DNA of 64,000 bases, taken from the NCBI RefSeq assembly GCF_034702125.1, contig NC_085880.1:12168257-12232256 (forward strand). The letters are read 5' to 3'. The position numbers were made by a program, and so were the translations under genes. The stretch comes from Engraulis encrasicolus (taxonomy: Eukaryota; Chordata; Actinopteri; Clupeiformes; Engraulidae). The notes beneath the pieces were generated by a model. That model ran no database searches and was not told the DNA's origin. It saw only the letters and a program-made list of their open reading frames with translations. Positions within the stretch are counted from its first letter, which is position 1; every line of letters starts with the position of its first letter. Shown piece by piece: positions 56,451 through 64,000 of this stretch.

Positions 56451-57582
56451 ACGGCACAGCTGATTCATTGCTAGAGCACAAGCTAAAACAAAACAAAAGA
56501 AAATTTCTACTGGGGTCAGAGTTCACAAGTGCACCAACATAAATAGTCCGACATAAATAGTCCCACTGTCCCATTCAATAGTTCCTACCTTTTCTGTCTG
56601 CTTGGCGAATCGCTCTAGGCGCAGAAGAATTACAGTTAGGCCTAAGAGTTAAAAAAGTTAGAAGTACCTTGTTGAAACAGGCAGAGTAGTAAAAGTAGAG
56701 TTAAAGACCAATAAAGAAATACAACATAAATAAATAAGTGGAAACATTTTGCACATGATGAATTGACTGAAAACAATCTATCAGTGAACAATGCAAGATA
56801 AATAAATAAACCAGGGGGACAGAGGGCGACAACTAACACATAATGCAAGTGTAACAAAAAACGAGTGTTAAGATTATTATTGGTGGTAACTTAATAAGGA
56901 AAATATAATAAGGCTACATGTATATCTCTCAACTCTACCAGAAATGTGCAATATCATTGTGTTAGAACAGCATCAACACAGGATCAACACAATCTGTTTA
57001 TAGGTCTCTCCTTCAACAAACAAACAAATAAATAAAAAGTCCACACAACACACAGAGACAGTTTTTGTTTGTTTGTTTGTTTAGTAGGGCCATATGTTTT
57101 TGTGTAATTAGTTATTTTCTTTGTTTTGGTTCACTGTTAGTAACAGCCTATGTCAGTATATTTCTCTTATGAGAGCCTAAGCAGGAATTTAAGTGGCCAC
57201 ATAATGTGAAAGACTGCAGCCACTTTTTTTCTCACAGTGTTGTGAGTAACCTATATAGTAGTCTAGTCTAAATGGAATACAATGCTCGTTGAGGGTTCTC
57301 AGTATACCAAAGCAGTCGCATTACTTTAAATGGCTAGATTGACTCATTCATGTTTGATTGCGTTGAATATTTTAAGAACCATGAAGTCCGGGGATCGTGT
57401 TGCTCCATTTGTGTCAAAGTTGTTGGAAAACCATTGAGGAGAGTGTGACAAACGACCAGTTTGAGTGAGGCCATTGTATCCTCTGCAATGACACTGCTTC
57501 CAGCCATGTAACGGTAGCATGACATTTTGTGTAAAGAACACCGGGCCTAAGGCACAGGGACACGAACCCATTTAGCCTCGGC

Positions 57583-57826
57583 CAGGGGTGGATCTAGCCA
57601 TTTTGGGGCCCTAGGCAAAATATCAACATGGGGCCCTCAAAAGTCATTACACGATTAAGGTGTTTCGTCTAATATATATTCGATTACTTAGCATAAGTGA
57701 CAGACCAACTATTTATGTGTTTACCCCAACTGGTGTGACAGTTGGGGCCTCTAAGCAGGACAGATTTTGTTTGGGACCCAAGGCAATTGCCTAGGTTTGC
57801 CTAATGGAACGTCCGCCTCCGGCCTC
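57583..57826. mobile_element. Degenerate hAT-type MITE (caggggtggatctag)
   Basis: It starts caggggtggatctagccatt with ggggccctaggc, and ends caattgcctaggtttgccta ... ggaacgtccgcctccgg, a decayed inverted pair. Confidence 0.5.
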
Positions 57827-58105
57827 GGCAGGGAGCTGTGCTGTTGTACGCCTGCCTAATTGTTGTTGCTATGATGTAAAGTAATTAGTTGGGTGTATGA
57901 ATAATTCCACTACTCAGAAAGGTATGTGCATACTGCTGGACTACAAAATACAGACACCTAGTGTGAAGGTTGGGCTGGCTAGTTCTACTGTGGGTCCTGG
58001 GCATTGAGGACTGTAGTACAGCTGTGATGTTGATCGGCTTGTAAACCTTCGACGAGAACAAGGGCAATTGAGTGAGATTTGCTTTTAATTATTTTCTGGT
58101 CCGCT

Positions 58106-58231
58106 GACAGCCCAGGACAAAGTCATTTGAAAGGGCGCCCCCGACCAATACATACTATAATGAGTACCTAATTCTGGGCTCCTCCTCCCACTGGGCTCAG
58201 GACAACGGACCCCTTCCCCTTTGTCCACCCC
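58106..58231. mobile_element. Second degenerate hAT-type MITE
   Basis: It runs from cccaggacaaagtcatttga to ctttgtccacccctg, with inverted gggcgccccc/ggctcctcc words. Confidence 0.4.
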
Positions 58232-58859
58232 TGTTGTCGTCCCTCTTTGTTTTTAACAGTGCATTTAGGATTTTTTAAATGTTTTTTTTTTGTATGTGAT
58301 GCATTGTTTGTGATGAACCACCAGATGGCGCCTAATAACAGAGTATGGCCCCTATCACCACATGTCGAGGCAGCGCCTCACTACACACAAGTCGACAGAA
58401 TTAAGGTAGGGCCACCAACAATGATTGAACAAAACAAAAGATTATTTTTTTACATTACACACTAATATTAATTCAGTATAAGCTTTATTGTAATAATTTG
58501 TTTAGATATGCAATGTTTTTGCATCTTGTATTGTATGGACGCCCAATATCTTTTCACTCATTAGGCCTACTTACATTGCAGTCTCAAGTAAATCTTTTTC
58601 ATAATAGCCCAGGCCTACAAATAGATAAGCAGCAACCTCTGAACTATCTGATAAAAATTGTACTTTCTTACATACTGTAGGTTTAGTGTGGCAGAACTGG
58701 TAAGAGCTATAGGAAACTGGACACCCAGGTGCTTTACTGCAGGGAAACAAGTGCTTCCAGGGCTGTGTCGGCCGTCGACATGACAGGCGACCTTCGCGCG
58801 CTGAACTGCGACCCCTGGAGCAGTCAATTACAGCACCTTCTAATGGCCTGTCGGCACTA

Positions 58860-59090
58860 ATGTTATTTTATTGCAATTTAATTATGCTCGGGTTTCCAGC
58901 GAAGCCACTTCCTTTTAAATAATTCACAAAGGGGTGACAATAATTTGTCAGTTTGAGAAAGATTAATTGGAGTTGTGAAAGTACACCGCGCATCGGCGTA
59001 GAGTGTTATTGTTCCTCTTTTGCGCCACACTTCAGACTTATTCGTAATAGCTACTAATTATCCGAGGGATTAAAAGGCATGTGAAATTGA
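58860..59090. promoter_or_regulatory. Candidate conserved non-coding element 1
   Basis: Complex unique sequence with clustered homeobox-type words (gcaatttaattatg, agattaattgg, ctactaattatcc). No repeats and no ORF. Conservation is inferred from composition and position only. Confidence 0.4.
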
Positions 59091-59679
59091 ATGGGGAGGG
59101 ATGTGCATGATGCATGATGTGCATGTGCATGACGGGTATGAAAGCATGAAGCATTGCTATTTTCCCATTGTATTCATATCTCAGGCCGGGCCAAATAGTA
59201 ATGGATATGGCATTGTTGTGATCGTGGCTAGTCAAATGTAATTCAAATGTTGTCTGATGGTGCATGTTACCACACTGCGTCGGAACTGTGACCAAACAGA
59301 GCACTGTAACACGATACACAGATCGAAAGGGGGCTGCCATGCCCAAAGAAATTGGCAATGTTAAAAGTATATTGTGACCAATTCAGTAGGCCTACACATT
59401 GTCCTAAAATCTTAATGCATCATTATGTGTTCTCTAAGATGAAAAGAAATCTTGTTCATAGAATGTTCTTGCTCACAGAATGTTTTACATTTTATTATTA
59501 TTTTGTAGTTTAAACTCAAAACTCTACTTTATATATTTTCCTTTTACTTAAGCATAAAAAAGACATTTTTGTTTCAATTTTGGTAGTGTATCGTTTTCTT
59601 TCTGTGTTAGATCTATCCTAAAGTACACCTGCTCCTGAATGCTGTTTGTGAGCTGCGGTGGTGTGGCAGGGGGACTCAT

Positions 59680-60010
59680 GAAGTCACACACTTACTGTTA
59701 CTAATTCACATTTAAATGGCTTTGACAAGAAAGCGCTTCCTTCTCCTCTGGAGCGCTTGATTTATGTGCTGTTTGTGATTTTATACACAAAACGCCAAAC
59801 AATTAATTCCCCCTGAAAAAGAAAAGAAAGAAGCACCAAAAGAAATAGGGAGCACAAAAGAAATAGGGTATTAATTTGGAGAAGCCGCCCTTTTGGCAAT
59901 TTCTTTCCCCCTTTTCTGAAAGGTCCCTGTCGTATGCTGAGCTCATTTAAAAGCTATGGAGCACATTTAGAGTGAAGAAAGCCCTTCTCCTTTCTCTGGT
60001 GTCTGAATAG
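59680..60010. promoter_or_regulatory. Candidate conserved non-coding element 2
   Basis: acatttaaatggctttgaca, aacaattaattcccc and gctcatttaaaagctatgg are AT-motif words in unique sequence without element termini. Confidence 0.35.
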
Positions 60011-60294
60011 TGCTGCCGTATAGGCCGGCTCAGTGCTCAGGAGACTCTGGAAAAACGGACGGGCAGGCGCTGGAGAAAGAGGAGGAAAGTGAAGAAGGGG
60101 CTTTGCCAGGGTTTATTCTTCTCACTCCCCCTCTCCGACCCAACCCCAACCCCCCCATGACTATTGATGCCCCGAAGCCCCCCCGCCCATTCTTTACTCA
60201 ACGCGGGCGGGGGTGCCTGAAAAGCAAAAGCAAAAGGAGGGAGGAGACGACGGGGGATAAAGGAAGTACATATTAAGCTTTTCATTCTTTGGCC

Positions 60295-60730
60295 ACTTAA
60301 TTTCCTTGCTGCTGCGCCGAGCCTTCTGTGTAATGAATGTAATTGCTACCTTTGATGAGGCACCATTATCTGGATCACACTTTAAATGGGCAAACAAGGC
60401 TCCAGCCTCTCTCTCCTCCTCCTCCACCTCCTCCTCCTCCTCCATCTATTCTGTCCATCCCTCCCTCCTCCCCGCCAGCCTTCTCTTTTAATGCTGTTAT
60501 GAGATCTCTAATTATGCCGGGGGAACAAGTGGTTTTCCACAAAGCTGCAATGCCGTTCTCGATTGCCAGGGATTGGGCCCGAGACACATTTTCACAAAGA
60601 ACAGATTAGATGTGATAAAGAAATGTGTCCCACACAAAGGCACTTTCTTTTCCTGATTAATTTCCTGCGTGTGCCAGGGGAAAATTTCCACCCTCACAGA
60701 ATTCAAATCTGTGCTATTTTAATCTACTGA
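60295..60730. promoter_or_regulatory. Candidate conserved non-coding element 3
   Basis: Includes gtaatgaatgtaattgctac, cactttaaatgggcaaac, tctaattatgcc, cctgattaatttcctg and cagataaa-like words. A short ctcctcc-rich run sits between two complex blocks. It has the look of deeply conserved vertebrate enhancers. Confidence 0.45.
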
Positions 60731-60879
60731 TAAATGTGCAAATTTTTATATGACAGAAAGACACACACCAAAAAAAATAATAATCTGTGCTCTCCGTACA
60801 CTCATCCAGAGATATCTGTACATTTTTATGTGATATTTTTGCACATTATTTTTGACGACAAAACAACAAAACCCACAAC

Positions 60880-61180
60880 GAGGACATTGCAGGGAAATAA
60901 ATTAATGCCAGCCAGTGTAAGTGAAGACATTTGTCACACAGGTGAAATTATACCTTCACCCCTAGACTTGCCATGCACCGTTTCAGTCGCCGTGCGCTAT
61001 GACACAACTGTCTTCCGCCAGACAGTTATACTATTCATGAGGATTTATCTAGACATATCTCGCGCCCCCCATACGCCGGCCTGAATAGGTGTTTAATAAA
61101 AGTGTCGAGAATGCGTCCCACCAACGCCGTGACTTTATGATGCGACGCGCGATAAAACTGCTGTCACGCCATGAAGCCTG
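60880..61180. promoter_or_regulatory. Candidate conserved non-coding element 4
   Basis: Unique complex sequence from caggg-aaataaattaatgcc through tattcatgaggatttatct to gataaaactgctgtcacg. No ORF or repeat. Confidence 0.4.
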
Positions 61181-61317
61181 AATGGTGCACCCCTCTCTTC
61201 CTCCCCCTGCACCCCATCTCTTTCTACCCCCCATCCCAAACCTCCACCCCAAACCCTGACGCTATGCAAGAGGCCACGTGGAAAGAGAGGGGGATTCAAA
61301 GTTCCCAAGTGACGGGC

Positions 61318-61357
61318 CTCCTCTCCTCTCCTCTCCTCTCCTCTCCTCTCCTCTCCT
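61318..61357 (+). repeat. (CTCTC)n simple repeat
   Basis: Seven or more ctcctct units. Confidence 0.9.
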
Positions 61358-61534
61358 ATCTTCTCCCTGCTCCCTCAACTCCCTCTGTGAGGACAGACCG
61401 ACTCCACATCCATAACACACAACGTCACATATGAAGAATGAGACAGTTACTCTTAAAATGGGTGGCATTCGTAGGTATATGCTGAGCCATTTATTCCTTC
61501 TCACCTGAGTTTAATATTCCGTTCTGGCAGCCAT

Positions 61535-61700
61535 TTTTTAACCCCTTAATGCGCGCCGTACCTCCAGTGGCACGCTGTAATAGTCATTGAAATGTAACTA
61601 CCATAGCACTACAATACTATGACACAACACAGGCCCTTTAGAAATGCACCACAACTTGGTCATTACCATACTGGTAACAACAAATGTATTAAGCCGCGTC
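61535..61700 (+). repeat. Dispersed repeat shared with 46,290-46,500
   Basis: Same family, beginning taaccccttaatgcgcgccg here. Confidence 0.6.
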
Positions 61701-62019
61701 TTAATAAAGCTCTAATCAATTCTCTTGACTATGTGGTTCATGAGGGGGAAGGCCCGAGGTACCAGTAAATGCTCTTCCAGTGCTGATACCCTTCCACTGG
61801 TGCCCTGGCAATGAGTGATAACCGACATGACAGACACCCTCAAAAGAATAAAAAATAAAATAAAATAAATAAATAGTAAATAAATAAATAAGGGTTGGGG
61901 CCATAACAACCTGGAACAGGTTGCCATCTGGAATCAGTCTGGGCGAGAAGAGAGAAATGGTGCAATATTTCTGAGTGAAGTGGCATTTTAGCTGTATTTA
62001 TCTGAGGGGCCCAACACCA

Positions 62020-62420
62020 AAACTACAGGCCGCTAATAAAGAAGATGCTATAATAGCTTGTGACTGGGTCCGGTCGCTTCTGGACGGGGAATGAAGTGTC
62101 CGCGGGTGACTTATCGTGGCCAAACGCCATTTGTACAGCCTGAAAAGTGGAGGCATTTTTCTCGCGTGTCAGACGGCGGCTGTAGCTCATCGCCTTGAAT
62201 GATATCTCCGAAAGCACGGCACCGTTGCTCCAGCACGAGCCTTTCCACCACTGGCCACGGATGGAGAGAGAGAGATAAAGAGAGAGAGAGAGAAAGAGCG
62301 TGAGAGAGAAAGAGAGTGAAAGAGAGAGAGAGAGAGCCAGGGGGGCTAATGGATAGCGCTGTCCCCAGCCAAATAATTTAGAGCATCCTCTGTCACATCT
62401 TTAAAACACTCGGCCCTCTT
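62020..62420. promoter_or_regulatory. Candidate conserved non-coding element 5 with a (GA)n insert
   Basis: 62,020-62,255 is unique and GC-balanced (cgctaataaagaagatgcta ... gacttatcgtggccaaacgc). It is followed by a gagaga run (62,263-62,335) and then ccaaataatttagagc. Confidence 0.35.
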
Positions 62421-63139
62421 CACAGACCGCTGGTTATGCGCCGCGCTCCAAACATGATGGGGCCCCTGAGCACCCTGAACACCCCAGGGCCCTGTAGACA
62501 CCCCTGATGAGTGTTTTTGTCGACTCCTTTCTGCTCTGCTTCTTTGCTTTTGACTTCACACAAAATGTACCATTGTTAAACCAGGTCAACCAAATAGGAA
62601 AACTCATTGCTATTTTTAATTGGTATGTTGACATTTATTGGGCGCACAATTGCCTCTCAAAAAATATATTTTTAATGTAGCCTAATAATTTCTGTAATTC
62701 TTCTTCTTTTGATCTTTCTCGACAACTACTAATACCTTAATACCTCTACCTATGTGTATAAGTGCATATTGGCCTATAGGAAACCTCGTGAAAGTTCAAA
62801 AACATTGAAGAATTAATGAATGATTTCATGTTTGTATGTTTGTATCATGACAGTAACAAACTACGCCTCCTGTGTAAATAGGGTGGGGCTTCTTGTTGAC
62901 TGGGGTTCCTGACAGTAGTGTTTGTTTGTTTATTTGTTTTATTTACAAAGTGATGAACAACAAACTGGATGCGGGAGTCCTTTGGCTAGCCAGTCCATTT
63001 AGTGGGCTAATGAATAGCCTCTGTGTTGTAGCTTGTAGGCGTCAGACAGAGAGAAAGGGAACGAATGGGGGAAGAGAGAGAGTGAGAGAGAGGGGAGAGG
63101 AGAGGAGAGAAGAACAGATGAGAGAGGAGGAGAAGAGAG

Positions 63140-63290
63140 GAGAGGAAGGGGCACCACGACTGATTAGCACATGTAGGAGGGCCGAGATTAATAGCAGCTA
63201 ATGAGAGGGCTGGCCTTTTGAATGTATTGGTTATTGATTGGCCACAATCAGGGGCAAAGGGATCTCCCCGACTCCCCAAATGACTCACTC
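63140..63290. promoter_or_regulatory. Candidate conserved non-coding element 6
   Basis: gactgattagcacatgtagg, cgagattaatagcagctaat and ggttattgattggccacaat are clustered TAAT/ATTGG words in otherwise unique sequence, after a purine-rich simple repeat (63,055-63,150). Confidence 0.4.
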
Positions 63291-63922
63291 AGACAGGGGC
63301 AAACGCTGGAGTGGAGTGCCTGGGTGGGTGGCTGCATGGGTGGGTGGCTGGAGGGGAGTGCCTGGGTGGCTGGCTGGATGGATGTGTGGGTCAGGGTGGG
63401 TGCATGTGTGAGAGGAAGCTCCGAAAAGATCTAATGCTAGCAATCTGAAAACTGAGATGGTCTGGTTTTAGGGTATTGGTATTTCTTTTTACTTGAGCAG
63501 GACAACACAAAAGACACATATTTTGTATGTTCAGTGCTTACCGGCAATTGGTTAAATGATAATTACATCGGTTTGTTGTTCAGTATGCGGTACTGTAGGG
63601 TGGTTATGGGGTTTTGGGTTTGGGGATAACAATGTGTTTGCCCTCCATACTTGTAATGACCATTTAGCAAGCAGGAGGAAGTATGTGTGTGAAGGCTTTG
63701 GGTGCTGCAGGCATCGTTAGCCAGGAGAGAAAGCGTGTGTGTGTGTGTGTGTGTATGTGAGTGTGTGTGTAAGCGCGTGGGTGCTGCAGGCATCGTTACC
63801 CAGGAGATGATGCGAGCAGGCGGTCATAATGGGAGTAGCAATGGTGAACTTTGACCTCCGACCCCGTATCGATCCGCAGTCCGCACGCGGCGCCCCAGTC
63901 CAGCTGGACCTCTGTGTCTGTC

Positions 63923-63925
<3 letters not shown>

Positions 63926-64000
<75 letters not shown>
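63926..64000 (+). repeat. (GT)n microsatellite running off the window
   Basis: A pure gt run reaches the last base. A shorter (GT)n lies at 63,735-63,770. Confidence 0.97.

Overview
This is raw nuclear DNA from a vertebrate, almost certainly a teleost fish. Both real genes have spliced, vertebrate-type exons. The mobile elements are those of fish genomes: Tc1/mariner, many hAT-type MITEs, Harbinger-type MITEs and a CR1/L2/Rex1-like LINE. Long (GT)n, (TC)n and (AAT)n arrays are common. There is no bacterial, organellar or CRISPR signal.

Layout. Positions 1-22.4 kb hold no protein gene I can support. They are a mosaic of short inverted-repeat transposons, several with target-site duplications (TSDs) readable on both sides, plus two stretches that look like spliced non-coding or transposon-derived transcripts (8.6-10.1 and 17.5-18.5 kb). 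Positions 22.8-34.0 kb are one decayed LINE, opened by four later insertions. The largest is a 6.9-kb hAT-like transposon (26,945-33,849), which itself contains an LTR-retroelement-like block with an intact 305-codon Gag-like ORF on the minus strand. Positions 34.7-37.7 kb hold two very large foldback elements: a Tc1 derivative with about 686-bp arms and an unrelated palindrome with two 538-bp arms.

Genes. From 40.27 to 50.18 kb (plus strand) a 15-exon gene model encodes a secreted CUB-SMB-SMB-CUB-ZP protein, predicted at 652 residues, probably the fish cuzd1 relative. Its two somatomedin-B units are a recent tandem duplication that includes a (TC)n tract and a microexon. From 53.15 to 55.60 kb (minus strand) lies a complete ikzf5 (Pegasus zinc finger) coding region, predicted at 432 residues in four coding exons, with a likely non-coding first exon near 56.2 kb. 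In human 10q26.13 the order CUZD1 ... IKZF5-ACADSB-HMX3-HMX2 is known, so the two genes here keep an ancient linkage.

The last 5 kb (about 58.8-64 kb) have no coding sequence but a different texture: homeobox-type AT motifs, few transposons and long complex unique sequence. I infer a block of conserved regulatory elements for the HMX2/HMX3 pair, which would lie just outside the window. No operon-like cooperation is expected. The strongest unusual items are the nested transposon stacks that can be dated against each other, the two giant foldback elements, the isolated Gag-like ORF, and the duplicated SMB exons.
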